DNA from: Colwellia sp.
GTDB taxonomy: Bacteria; Pseudomonadota; Gammaproteobacteria; Enterobacterales; Alteromonadaceae
Direction of reading: 5' to 3'
DNA: 33,930 bases
Assembly: GCA_016745015.1 (NCBI GenBank)
Contig: JADGDH010000013.1
Location: 1 to 33,930 of the forward strand
Below the pieces are notes generated by a model. The model was given only the letters and a program-made list of their open reading frames with translations. It did no database searches and had not been told where the DNA came from. Numbering within the stretch: the stretch's first letter is position 1; each line of letters begins with the position of its first letter. Shown here in pieces: positions 17,285 through 26,163 of the stretch. Position numbers and translations under genes: made by a program.

Positions 17285-17564
17285 GGTTTCACCAGTTGCA
17301 GAAAACGACTTAATTGATATCTATTTGCGTGGCATAAATAAATGGGGAGAAAAGCAAGCGGATGAATATCAAGCTCGATTAGTATCTGCTTTTAATATAT
17401 TGGTCAATAACCCAAATTTAGGCCGTAAAGTAACCATTCGTCCATCCTTAGAACAATATGATGTAAATCCATATATTATTTTTTATCGAAAGTTTAGTTA
17501 TGGAATACGTATTGCTCGTATCCTTTACAAAAATAGAGCAATAGAAAGACATTTAGGAAAATAA
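17271..17564 (+). CDS. parE: ParE/RelE family type II toxin
   Basis: A 97-residue toxin of the ParE branch, starting at GTG 17271 inside the parD 3' end. Family marks are YKVSPVAENDLIDIYLRG at the N-terminus, the central NPNLGRKV region, and the C-terminal strand block (NPYIIFYRK, GIRIARILYKNRAI). ParE members poison DNA gyrase; RelE members cleave mRNA. The sequence looks more like ParE, but the target is inferred from family only. Confidence 0.92.
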   Translation: MPIYKVSPVAENDLIDIYLRGINKWGEKQADEYQARLVSAFNILVNNPNLGRKVTIRPSLEQYDVNPYIIFYRKFSYGIRIARILYKNRAIERHLGK

Positions 17565-17592
17565 CCATAAACTAAGTGGTAATGCAAAAAAA

Positions 17593-17609
17593 GATTGCAA
17601 CATGCAATC
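17593..17609 (+). promoter_or_regulatory. Perfect palindrome upstream of the WYL-Wadjet operon
   Basis: GATTGCA-ACA-TGCAATC is a perfect 7-3-7 inverted repeat about 70 bases before the WYL gene. A second, overlapping inverted pair is CAACAT (17598-17603) with ATGTTG (17621-17626). These are good candidates for operators bound by the WYL regulator. A -10-like TATTAT is at 17637-17642. Confidence 0.45.
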
Positions 17610-17676
17610 AAAATAATTGTATGTTGTGTTGTTTACTATTATAGTGGTACTGTTTTTAGTTAACAGAGCCATATTT

Positions 17677-18597
17677 ATGTTACAAGAGATGAACCAAGCG
17701 CAAAAACAACGCTTAGCATTTATTGATTTTAGTTTGCAGTATTTTGGTTATATTACCCGTGCTGATCTTATCTATCGTTTTAAAACAGGGACCGCAGCAG
17801 CGACTCGCGATTTTGCTAGCTATCGTTCTTTAGCTCCTGAAAATTTATTGCTTATTCACCAAAGCAAGCAATATCAACGCACAAATGACTTTCAGCCTTT
17901 ATTTGAGCATGATGCTAATTCAGTACTTACTGGATTATCTCGTGGCTTTGGTGATGGTTTTTCGTTCACCATTGAGCCGAATGAATTATGTTTAGATGCC
18001 ATCAGATTAATTCACCCCAAAACAGACATTATTGCCGTGTTAATGCGTGCTATTGTTCAGAAAAAAGCGTTGAGCTGTCATTATATTTCGTTGTCATCGG
18101 GGGAAAGTCAGCGGATTTTAGTGCCCCATGCGTTAGTAAATAACGGTCATCGCTGGCACGTACGAGCATTTGACTATAAATCAAAACAGTTTAGAGATTT
18201 TGTCTGTACACGTTTTACTCAACTCAATATGCTTGATGATAGTATTTTAAATAAAGCTATTGATAACCATGATGAATTTAAAAGAATAAGTACTAAAAGC
18301 AAAGATAAACAATGGCTACGAATTGTCGACTTAACCTTAATACCTCACCCTAGCATCACTCACAAAAAAGCCATTGAACTTGATTACGATATGAGCAATG
18401 GCTGTCTAAATTTAGAAGTAAGAGCAGCACTGGTTGGTTATTTATTACAGCAATGGCAAGTCGATTCAAGTGAAAAGCACTCATTAACCTCAAGCCAATA
18501 TCAATTAGCTTTATTAAACCCTGCTAGTTTATATGGGGTCAAAAACTTAATGCTTGCGCCCGGTTATGTAATTCAAGAGGAAGAACTTAATGTCTAA
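17677..18597 (+). CDS. WYL-domain transcriptional regulator (BrxR/CapW-like) of the Wadjet operon
   Basis: A regulator of about 306 residues, starting at ATG 17677 or at the second ATG four codons later; an upstream TTG extension is unlikely. The N-terminal part (QKQRLAFIDFSLQYFGYITR) is a winged helix-turn-helix. The middle is a WYL domain in which the signature reads RWHVRAFDYKSKQFRDF, the form found in BrxR/CapW-type regulators. The C-terminal about 80 residues form a WCX-like dimerisation domain. Relatives repress phage-defence operons and respond to a nucleic-acid or nucleotide ligand. The stop overlaps the jetA start by 8 bases, so it is co-transcribed with and probably controls the Wadjet genes. 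Confidence 0.88.
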   Translation: MLQEMNQAQKQRLAFIDFSLQYFGYITRADLIYRFKTGTAAATRDFASYRSLAPENLLLIHQSKQYQRTNDFQPLFEHDANSVLTGLSRGFGDGFSFTIEPNELCLDAIRLIHPKTDIIAVLMRAIVQKKALSCHYISLSSGESQRILVPHALVNNGHRWHVRAFDYKSKQFRDFVCTRFTQLNMLDDSILNKAIDNHDEFKRISTKSKDKQWLRIVDLTLIPHPSITHKKAIELDYDMSNGCLNLEVRAALVGYLLQQWQVDSSEKHSLTSSQYQLALLNPASLYGVKNLMLAPGYVIQEEELNV

Positions 18598-20089
18598 AGA
18601 TCTTAGTTTTGATTATCTAAATCAGTTTAAACAGCACAGTGGTGCATTACGGCTATTATCATCACCACACTTTCCTTTATTAGCGAGTTTTTTCTTTATT
18701 GCCTTTATTAAAAATAATCGTCGCGCTGTACCGTATCAAGAATTGATCGCCTTGCTTGATTATCAACTACAAGATATTCATGATAGTCACGGTGAGTCTT
18801 TATTTCCTAAATCGGCTAAGGCTTACATTGATGATTGGATCAATCAAAAAGTGGGTTATTTGCGTAAATATATGCCACAAAATAGTGATGAACCAGAATG
18901 TGACTTATTACCTGAAGTTGAAAAATCGGTGCGTTGGTTACAAGAGCTGCAAGGGCGTGAATTTGTTGGTACTGAGTCTAGGTTGAAAATGGTTTTAGAT
19001 CTTGTTGCTGATTTAGTGCACGGTACATCACAAGATACCGAAAGTAAATTAATGACGTTGCGTAAACAGCAAGCTGAAATAGCACAGCAAATTAATGCCG
19101 TTGAACAAGGTATGGATGCTGGACTATCAGCAACTCAAATACGTGAAAGAATGTTTTTAGTGTCTGATATGTCTCGACAATTGCTCGGGGAATTTCGACA
19201 AGTAGAAGCTAATTTCAGGCAGCTTGATCGTAATACCCGTAAAACAATTACCTTAGCTGAACATTATAAGGGAAAAGTGTTAGAGCAAGTGCTATCAGGT
19301 CAAGACGTGATTGATGATTCCGATGAAGGTAGTTCGTTTAGTGCCTTTTTTGAATTATTGATGAGCCCGTCAATGCGCGAAAATTTACGGCAAGATCTTA
19401 AACAACTATTGAATTTGGAACAAACCCGTGAATTCGCGAAAAATGATGAGCTACTACGTCATTTATATGCCTACTTACTTGATGCGGGAACTAAGGTGAA
19501 TCAAACCAAGCATGTGATTACTGAACATCTAAGTCGCTATATTCAAGAACAATCACAAGATAATCGTCGTATTATTGAGCTTATTCGGGGCTTTGAGGCA
19601 AAAGCATTAAAAAATCCAGAATTTTTAAAAGTGCAGCATAAAGCATTAACCTTCCCATTAGATGATTTTTGTGCCGATATTTTCCCTGTAATGAGTCGTC
19701 ATTTATTTCAAGCAAAACACAAAGAGAAATTAGACTCATTAGTACAACTAGCCAGTAAAACGCCAAAGGTTGATTTAACCGCTTTATTTGAAATCAGTCA
19801 AGTCAGTGAAGCACAGTTACTGCACAATATTGAAAAAAGTCAGTACCTTAATCAAGGGCAAGCCACGTTAGCACAAATTGTTCAGCAATCACCTATTGAA
19901 CAGGGGCTTGACGAGGTATTAACCTATTTGAAAATTGCCTGCGAGCAACAAATCAAAGCGCATATTGACGATAACCACAAACAGCATATTAGCTGGCAAA
20001 TAACCACCGACGAAACACGACAAATATCTATTCCCCTAATTACTTTTATCAGAGAATCGCTTTCTATAGAGAATACACCAAATGAATGA
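18590..20089 (+). CDS. jetA: Wadjet anti-plasmid system protein JetA (DUF3375)
   Basis: A 499-residue protein of the DUF3375 family, the kleisin-like (MukF/MksF-like) subunit of type I Wadjet. The pattern fits: N-terminal winged-helix region (HFPLLASFFFIAFIKNNRRA), central helical part with long coiled coils (about 160-215, QQAEIAQQINAVEQGMDAG), and a C-terminal winged helix. In the family, JetA bridges the heads of the JetC SMC-like dimer and recruits JetB. Overlaps of 8 bases with both the WYL gene upstream and jetB downstream indicate one transcript with coupled translation. Confidence 0.93.
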   Translation: MSKDLSFDYLNQFKQHSGALRLLSSPHFPLLASFFFIAFIKNNRRAVPYQELIALLDYQLQDIHDSHGESLFPKSAKAYIDDWINQKVGYLRKYMPQNSDEPECDLLPEVEKSVRWLQELQGREFVGTESRLKMVLDLVADLVHGTSQDTESKLMTLRKQQAEIAQQINAVEQGMDAGLSATQIRERMFLVSDMSRQLLGEFRQVEANFRQLDRNTRKTITLAEHYKGKVLEQVLSGQDVIDDSDEGSSFSAFFELLMSPSMRENLRQDLKQLLNLEQTREFAKNDELLRHLYAYLLDAGTKVNQTKHVITEHLSRYIQEQSQDNRRIIELIRGFEAKALKNPEFLKVQHKALTFPLDDFCADIFPVMSRHLFQAKHKEKLDSLVQLASKTPKVDLTALFEISQVSEAQLLHNIEKSQYLNQGQATLAQIVQQSPIEQGLDEVLTYLKIACEQQIKAHIDDNHKQHISWQITTDETRQISIPLITFIRESLSIENTPNE

Positions 20090-20783
20090 ATCTAATAACC
20101 AAACAAAAAATACTGATGACACTATAGAGTCAGCAAATATCGTCACCAGTGAAATTGTAAAAACACAGAAGTCGTCAGTGCAAATCCGCTTGCTAAAGGG
20201 CGCGATATATCGGCAAAAACAAATTGATTTATGGACTTGGCTAGAACGCGATCAGTATCAAATTCGACAATACTTTGCTGAAATTGGTTTATCGTTGATA
20301 TTAGATGAAGCCGAGGGTTATGCTTTTTTACGACAAATGAATTTTGAAGAAATTCAAGAACCGTCAGAACAAAAACAGCAAGCACACACAGCAGAGACAA
20401 GTTTGCCGCGTTTGATTAACAAAAGAGCCTTACCTTTTGCGCAATCATTGTTATTAGTTTTGATCCGAAAACGCTTGGCTGAACATGATAGCGAAGAAAG
20501 TAGTCCGCGTTTAATTATAACTAGAGACGAAATACATCAATGGTTGCAGCCATATTTTAATGCTGAAAATAATGAATTAAAACAACAAAGAGGATTTAAT
20601 ATTCTGCTCAACAAAGTGACCGAACTGGGCTTTATTAAGGCATTGAAGAATTATCCGGATGAATTTGAAATACAAAGGATCATCAAGGCCTTTATTAATG
20701 CTGAACATATTGTTCAACAGCTTGAGTTATTAACCGCCTATGCAATAAGCAAAGCTAGCGAAACTGCAGAACAAGAGGATTAA
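20082..20783 (+). CDS. jetB: Wadjet protein JetB (DUF4194)
   Basis: A 233-residue DUF4194 protein, the KITE/MukE-like (MksE) subunit of Wadjet, made of winged-helix domains. After a hydrophilic N-terminus of about 35 residues come LLKGAIYRQKQIDLWTWLER and a repeated winged-helix fold up to FIKALKNYPDEFEIQRIIKA. In the complex it sits on JetA next to the JetC heads. It overlaps jetA by 8 bases and ends three bases before jetC. Confidence 0.92.
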   Translation: MNESNNQTKNTDDTIESANIVTSEIVKTQKSSVQIRLLKGAIYRQKQIDLWTWLERDQYQIRQYFAEIGLSLILDEAEGYAFLRQMNFEEIQEPSEQKQQAHTAETSLPRLINKRALPFAQSLLLVLIRKRLAEHDSEESSPRLIITRDEIHQWLQPYFNAENNELKQQRGFNILLNKVTELGFIKALKNYPDEFEIQRIIKAFINAEHIVQQLELLTAYAISKASETAEQED

Positions 20784-20786
20784 ATT

Positions 20787-23700
20787 ATGACTGAACATGT
20801 AAATGAAGGATTGTCAGAGTCTATACCAATCATTGCTCCACAATTAGCTGAAAGTACTGCACTGGTTAACACACTAGCGAAAGGGTTTCGTTTAGCCAAG
20901 TTAGAAGTGTTAAATTGGGGAACGTTTGACGGTAAAATATGGCAATTAACGGCACAACAAGATAATTGCTTATTAACCGGCAATATTGGTAGCGGTAAAT
21001 CAACGTTAGTGGATGGTCTAACAACATTATTAGTGCCGCCTCGAAAATTAGCCTTTAATAAAGCGGCTGGAGCCAGTGAAAATGAACGTTCGTTAGAATC
21101 TTATTTTCATGGTTTTTATACCTCGCAGCAAGATGACAATGGTAAAGCCAGATCTGTCGGTTTGCGCCAAGACAAACATTACAGTGTGTTGTTAGCTCAA
21201 TTTCATGCCAGTACGCTAAATGAAACTATTACCATTGCGCAAGTTTTTTGGTTAAAACCTGGCGAGCATAAAGTTAAACGACTTTACATTGTTGCTCGAG
21301 ATGCTTTGAGCATTACCAATGATTTTTCAGGCTTTGGTGCACAAATTTTACAATTACGTAAAAAATTGAGAAAAAATGAACAGGTGGAATTATTTGACAG
21401 CTTTGCGCCTTATGGTCAAAGTTTAAGTAAATTAATGGGCTTAGGCACAGACGGTAAAGCCTTAGAGTTATTCAACCAAACCATTTCAATGAAATCGGTG
21501 GGTTCAGTAACTGATTTTGTTCGTCAAAATATGTTAGAAAAGCCCAATGTAGAAGTGCAACTTGCTGAGCTTGAGCGTAACTATCAAGATTTAAAACGTT
21601 TACATGATACTGTAGTGGCTGCCCGTCATAAAGTTGATTTATTACAACCCGTGGTAAAACAAGGCGAGCAAGCGTTATCGGCACAAGAGGATAAAATACA
21701 ATATTTATCAGCACGCGATTGTATTGATTCTTTTATCGCTAAAAAATCGGTAGCACTTTATCAACAACGTTTAGATAAACGTCAACAAGAGCTTGACCGT
21801 TTACAGATAAAGCTTAGTGAACTTGAAAGTATTAAATCGTCTATTGAACGTAAAAAAACACAATTACAGGAAGAGATAAATAGTAATGGTGGTTTACGTA
21901 TTCAACAGCTAGCTGATGAAATTAATCGTTTAGTCGCAGAGCGGAAACAAAAGCAACAGATTTGTGATATTTACCAAAATTTATTAACAGACTTGAGCTT
22001 GCCAGAAAAATTAGATGCTGATGTGTTTTTAACAAATATTGATACCGCAAAAAATAAGGTTGAAAGCCAAACAGATCTTATTTTACAAGCTGATGACAAT
22101 ATTTTTTCTACGCGAAAATCACTTGGTGAGTTACAACAAAATCAAGTGGAAATTAATGATGAACTGAACGCGTTAAAACAGCGAAAGTCGAATATTCCAC
22201 TGCAACAATTAAAGTTACGTCAATGCTTATGTGATGCATTAAAATTGACCGAAGAACAATTACCCTTTGTTGGTGAATTACTGCAAGTAAAAACTAAACA
22301 AAGTCATTGGCAAGGCGCTATAGAGCGAGTATTACATAACTTTGCTTTATCATTAGTCGTGCCAGACAAACTTTACGCACAAGTATCTGAACTCGTTAAC
22401 AATACCCATTTAGGTGGTCGTTTAGTTTATTATCGAGTAAAAACAGAGCAATACCGGTTTATTAGAGATGATAATGACGTAACTCCATATATATTAACGG
22501 AAAAAATTGAAATAAAGCCTGATAGCGAACATTACACTTGGCTTAAAAATGAATTAAGTCAGCGCTTTAATTATCAATGTTGTGATGATTTAGCTGATTT
22601 TCGCCGCAGTGAAAAAGCTATAACAGCTAAAGGTCAAATGAAATCAGGCAGATCTCGTCATGAAAAAGATGATCGCCATGATATTAATGATAAACGTCGC
22701 TTTGTTTTAGGTTGGAGTAACCAAGCAAAAATAGCGCTATTAAGTGCTCAAGTTACAGGCCTACAAAACCAAGAACAGCAACAGCAGCAACAAATAACTG
22801 CCTTGAAACTTGATAAAACCCGGCAAGAAAATATTCGTATTAGCGCGAATAACTTGGCTAATTTTAATTTTTCATTTGAACAAATAAACTGGCCGTCAGT
22901 GAGTGGTTTTATTACTGAATTACAAAATGAAAAACAACAACTTGAACAAAGCTCTGATGTTTTAAAGCAGTTACAACAACAGCTTGGTAGTGCTGAGCAA
23001 GAATATACATTAGCTACCGAACAATTCAATAAAACCAATCAAGATGTTGGAAAAAAATCAGCTGAAATTGATAATGATCAACAAGCCTTAACTGACAACA
23101 AACAAATTTGGCAAATGTTATCTGAACATGAACAAACACAATACTTTGTTCTTATAGAGCAGTTTGTTCAGCAGTATTTTAGTGATAAGGCATTTAACTT
23201 ACGAGAAATAACGACCCGTAAACAAGAATTGAATAAAAAGTTAAATGACAAAGTACAACATTTACAAGAAAAAATAGGTAAAAAAGAGCGTGCTATGGTA
23301 AATGCTATGGCTGATTTCGCTCATGAATTTCCAAATGATGTTACCGAATTAGATAAAAGCCTTGCTTCTTTGTCTGAATATAAAACCATGCTTGATAAAT
23401 TAGTAGCTGAAGATTTACCAAAATATGAACATAAATTTAAAGAAATGCTTAATAGAGACACAATACGAGCTATGGCGATATTTAGAAGCCAGTTAGAAAA
23501 ATTCAATGAAGATATTGATGCGCGTATTGCCTTAATCAACCAAGCATTGCGCGGTTTAGATTATCAATCGGGCACCTATATAGAAGTTGATGCGGTTAAT
23601 TCTCTTGATGTCGACGTTCGTGATTTTAAAGAACGTTTAAAGCAATGTGTTGAATATGCAACCGATGACAGTTTGTATTCAGAAGAAAAATTTATTCGAG

Positions 23701-24287
23701 TAAAAGATTTAATTGAACAAATGCGTAATGACCCGAAATGGACCCAAAAGGTGGTAGACGTGCGTTACTGGCACTTGTTTAATGTAGTTGAGCGTTATCG
23801 AGAAGATGACAGTGAAAAAGAATGCTACTCCGATTCAGGTGGCAAATCAGGAGGTCAAAAAGAAAAATTAGCCTACTCAATTTTAGCGGCAGCAATATTA
23901 TTACAATATGGCTTAATTGATGAACAATATCACATGAACCGTAATGCCAAACGCCGTTTTAATTTAGTGGTGATTGATGAGGCATTTGCCAGAGGTTCAA
24001 AAGACAGTACGCGATTTGGCTTAGAGTTATTTAAAAAACTAGGCTTGCAATTGTTATTGGTTACACCCTTGCAAAAACTTGATGTTATTGAACATTATGT
24101 TCAACAGGTTCATTTTGTTGATCAAAGAAATAATTGCTCAATGTTATTAAATATGACCATTGAGCAATACCGTAAAAAAATGCGTCAACATAAACAAAAT
24201 TCAGCGACGTTATTAACTAATGAAACAGCTAATAACGAGTTAGCTAAAACAAACAGCCAATATCAAAATATGATTGAAGAGTTGTAA
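20787..24287 (+). CDS. jetC: Wadjet SMC-like ATPase JetC
   Basis: The 1166-residue SMC-type (MukB/MksB-like) motor of type I Wadjet, which extrudes DNA loops and senses small circular DNA. Walker A is GNIGSGKST (65-73). Long coiled-coil arms run from about 270 to 940, with a central hinge near 520-590. The C-terminal head carries the ABC signature SGGQ (1021-1024) and Walker B NLVVIDEAF (1059-1067), where Asp1064 and Glu1065 are intact. A short Gln-rich run (NQEQQQQQQ) lies in the second arm. All ATPase motifs look functional. The stop TAA shares a base with the jetD ATG. Confidence 0.95.
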   Translation: MTEHVNEGLSESIPIIAPQLAESTALVNTLAKGFRLAKLEVLNWGTFDGKIWQLTAQQDNCLLTGNIGSGKSTLVDGLTTLLVPPRKLAFNKAAGASENERSLESYFHGFYTSQQDDNGKARSVGLRQDKHYSVLLAQFHASTLNETITIAQVFWLKPGEHKVKRLYIVARDALSITNDFSGFGAQILQLRKKLRKNEQVELFDSFAPYGQSLSKLMGLGTDGKALELFNQTISMKSVGSVTDFVRQNMLEKPNVEVQLAELERNYQDLKRLHDTVVAARHKVDLLQPVVKQGEQALSAQEDKIQYLSARDCIDSFIAKKSVALYQQRLDKRQQELDRLQIKLSELESIKSSIERKKTQLQEEINSNGGLRIQQLADEINRLVAERKQKQQICDIYQNLLTDLSLPEKLDADVFLTNIDTAKNKVESQTDLILQADDNIFSTRKSLGELQQNQVEINDELNALKQRKSNIPLQQLKLRQCLCDALKLTEEQLPFVGELLQVKTKQSHWQGAIERVLHNFALSLVVPDKLYAQVSELVNNTHLGGRLVYYRVKTEQYRFIRDDNDVTPYILTEKIEIKPDSEHYTWLKNELSQRFNYQCCDDLADFRRSEKAITAKGQMKSGRSRHEKDDRHDINDKRRFVLGWSNQAKIALLSAQVTGLQNQEQQQQQQITALKLDKTRQENIRISANNLANFNFSFEQINWPSVSGFITELQNEKQQLEQSSDVLKQLQQQLGSAEQEYTLATEQFNKTNQDVGKKSAEIDNDQQALTDNKQIWQMLSEHEQTQYFVLIEQFVQQYFSDKAFNLREITTRKQELNKKLNDKVQHLQEKIGKKERAMVNAMADFAHEFPNDVTELDKSLASLSEYKTMLDKLVAEDLPKYEHKFKEMLNRDTIRAMAIFRSQLEKFNEDIDARIALINQALRGLDYQSGTYIEVDAVNSLDVDVRDFKERLKQCVEYATDDSLYSEEKFIRVKDLIEQMRNDPKWTQKVVDVRYWHLFNVVERYREDDSEKECYSDSGGKSGGQKEKLAYSILAAAILLQYGLIDEQYHMNRNAKRRFNLVVIDEAFARGSKDSTRFGLELFKKLGLQLLLVTPLQKLDVIEHYVQQVHFVDQRNNCSMLLNMTIEQYRKKMRQHKQNSATLLTNETANNELAKTNSQYQNMIEEL

Positions 24288-25510
24288 TGAAAGCACCAGC
24301 ACAACTTAAACAGCAACTAAAGAAAAAATGGCAAAGTCACTTTTTTCATAAAGCATGGCTTGAGCAATATTTACTGCAAAGTGGTAAGGAAGAAGTATCG
24401 ACTCATACGCTTTTTCCTTATTCACTAACCTTGAGTAAAATAACCGACAAACAAATGTTGCATCAATTTAATGAAGTAACTGATTGGATTGAACAATTAA
24501 CCCTTTTTCAAGTGAGAAATAGTCAATACTTTAATTTAACTTGGCAAGCGTTGAATTTTCGTAGTTTAGGCAAGCAAAAAATCCCTACCGCCATCACCTT
24601 TGCTAATATTGAGTGTTTGGCACGGTTTTTAGGGTATTGGCAGCAATGGCAAAATTTTATAGCAAAGGTGTTAGTAACCAATACACAATTTCCACTGTTA
24701 CTGCCTTGGTTGCAACACAAACCAAATGAGCTGTTGCAACATGTAGATGTTTGGTCGAAGATCTTATTAGTTTGTCATCATTTTGTTGCTAACCCTAAGC
24801 CTGATTGCTATTTGCGTGAGTTAAGTGTCAAAGGAATAGACACTAAATTTATTGGTTTACACAAAGGTATATTGAAAAAATTACTTGATCAATTATTATC
24901 CAGTGATGTTATTAATGCCGATATTAGTAAACTAACCGATCATGGTTTTGAAAAACGTTTCGGCTTAAAATTTCCTCAGCCAAGAATTCGATTTCGGGTA
25001 TTAGATCAAAGCATGATTGCCGATTTAGGTGGCTTTTCTGATCTAGAAGTCACTGTTGATGAATTTGCTAAGCTAAACCTTTTATGTGATAAGGTTTACA
25101 TCACTGAAAATAAAACTAATGGTTTAGCTTTTCCTCAAGTGAACAATGCTATTGTTATTTTTGGTTTAGGTTATGGTATTAATGCATTAAAAAATATAGC
25201 CTGGTTAAAACAATGTCGGCTTTATTATTGGGGAGATATTGATACCCATGGTTTTGCCATTCTTGCTCAGGCACGAAGTTATTTTCCTAAAATACACTCT
25301 TTTTTGATGGATGAAGCCACCTTACTTGCCTGCAAAGAATTTTGGGGTCAAGAGCCAGCAGATAAACGCCACCCAAGCAAGCATTTAGTTCAATTGACTA
25401 AAGCAGAACAAACTCTTTATCAACAGCTTAAAAATGAACATTTCCAAGAACGGCTTAGGCTAGAGCAAGAACGTATTCCCTTTGAATATTGGCAACAGAG
25501 GCTGTATTAA
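24287..25510 (+). CDS. jetD: Wadjet nuclease JetD (DUF3322/DUF2220, Toprim)
   Basis: The 407-residue DNA-cleaving subunit of Wadjet. The N-terminal DUF3322 domain spans about 1-190. The C-terminal DUF2220 domain is a topoisomerase VI A/Toprim-like nuclease with YITENKTNGLAFP (Glu274) and LYYWGDIDTHGFAIL (Asp317, Asp319, His321), the metal-binding acidic residues of Toprim. JetD cuts plasmid DNA after the JetABC complex has reeled it in. All catalytic residues look present, so the four-gene system appears intact. The rraA-like gene is convergent 46 bases downstream, and no terminator is visible between them. Confidence 0.94.
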   Translation: MKAPAQLKQQLKKKWQSHFFHKAWLEQYLLQSGKEEVSTHTLFPYSLTLSKITDKQMLHQFNEVTDWIEQLTLFQVRNSQYFNLTWQALNFRSLGKQKIPTAITFANIECLARFLGYWQQWQNFIAKVLVTNTQFPLLLPWLQHKPNELLQHVDVWSKILLVCHHFVANPKPDCYLRELSVKGIDTKFIGLHKGILKKLLDQLLSSDVINADISKLTDHGFEKRFGLKFPQPRIRFRVLDQSMIADLGGFSDLEVTVDEFAKLNLLCDKVYITENKTNGLAFPQVNNAIVIFGLGYGINALKNIAWLKQCRLYYWGDIDTHGFAILAQARSYFPKIHSFLMDEATLLACKEFWGQEPADKRHPSKHLVQLTKAEQTLYQQLKNEHFQERLRLEQERIPFEYWQQRLY

Positions 25511-25555
25511 GCTACTGGTATTAAACATATCTTCATGTATAAACTAATAAAATAT

Positions 25556-26035
25556 CTAAACAATTTTATCGCTAGTTACAATTACACCATCAGTATCAGC
25601 ATAAAGATAATCACCGTGGTTAATTTCAATACCACCAAATGATAAGCTAATATTTCTTTCACCTGACGTTACTGGAATATATTTTCTAGAACAAGTTCCT
25701 AGTGCATATAAGGCAACAGGAATTTCTGTTATTTGAAAAGTATCTCTGATGTAGCCATTGACTACGATACCAGCATAATTATTTTGATGAGCAAATTTCA
25801 TCAAGTTTTCACCTACTACGGCAAAGTATTCTTGGTCGACATCAACCACAACAACTTTTCCTGAGCCATCTTCATCTCTGAGAAGTTTTATTAGATCTGA
25901 ATTGTTTTTGTCTAATTTGATCGTAACTATTTCGCCTTGGCATTTGCTCGCGCCACCATAATTTTTATAGCCTGAGCCTAATACAAATACCTTATTACTG
26001 TGATCATCACAAATATCGGCAGTAAAAAATGTCAT
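25556..26035 (-). CDS. RraA family protein, possibly an aldolase/decarboxylase
   Basis: A 159-residue RraA-fold protein (LRDEDGSGKVVVVDVD, GIVVNGYIRD, SFGGIEINHGDYLYADTDGV). E. coli RraA inhibits RNase E and lacks the catalytic Asp. Here the motif is GYIRD with Arg97 and Asp98, the pair needed by 4-hydroxy-4-methyl-2-oxoglutarate/4-carboxy-4-hydroxy-2-oxoadipate aldolases, which also decarboxylate oxaloacetate. This favours an enzyme over an RNase E regulator, although the length fits both. It is divergent from the glutamate mutase operon with 128 bases between starts, so the two may share regulation. Its role in that pathway is inference. Confidence 0.8.
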   Translation of the reverse strand: MTFFTADICDDHSNKVFVLGSGYKNYGGASKCQGEIVTIKLDKNNSDLIKLLRDEDGSGKVVVVDVDQEYFAVVGENLMKFAHQNNYAGIVVNGYIRDTFQITEIPVALYALGTCSRKYIPVTSGERNISLSFGGIEINHGDYLYADTDGVIVTSDKIV

Positions 26036-26103
26036 AAATTAGTCCTGTTCTTTTTTATATAGGGTATAAGCCAGTATTCTAGCATTTTAGGAGTGTTTTA
26101 ATA

Positions 26104-26125
26104 GAATATTTGATACCATATATTC
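26104..26125 (+). promoter_or_regulatory. Inverted repeat between rraA-like gene and the glutamate mutase operon
   Basis: GAATAT (26104-26109) and ATATTC (26120-26125) form an inverted repeat with a 10-base spacer, in the 128-base divergent region about 40 bases before the mutase start. It could be an operator serving both directions. The AT-rich context makes chance likely as well. Confidence 0.25.
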
Positions 26126-26163
26126 AATAAAGTGAATAGTTATACATTGAGCGCAAAAATTAT

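Noticed and set aside
22768-22800. CAG/CAA-rich run in jetC
   Set aside because: It encodes glutamines inside the coiled-coil arm, which is ordinary for SMC-like proteins; not a repeat element.
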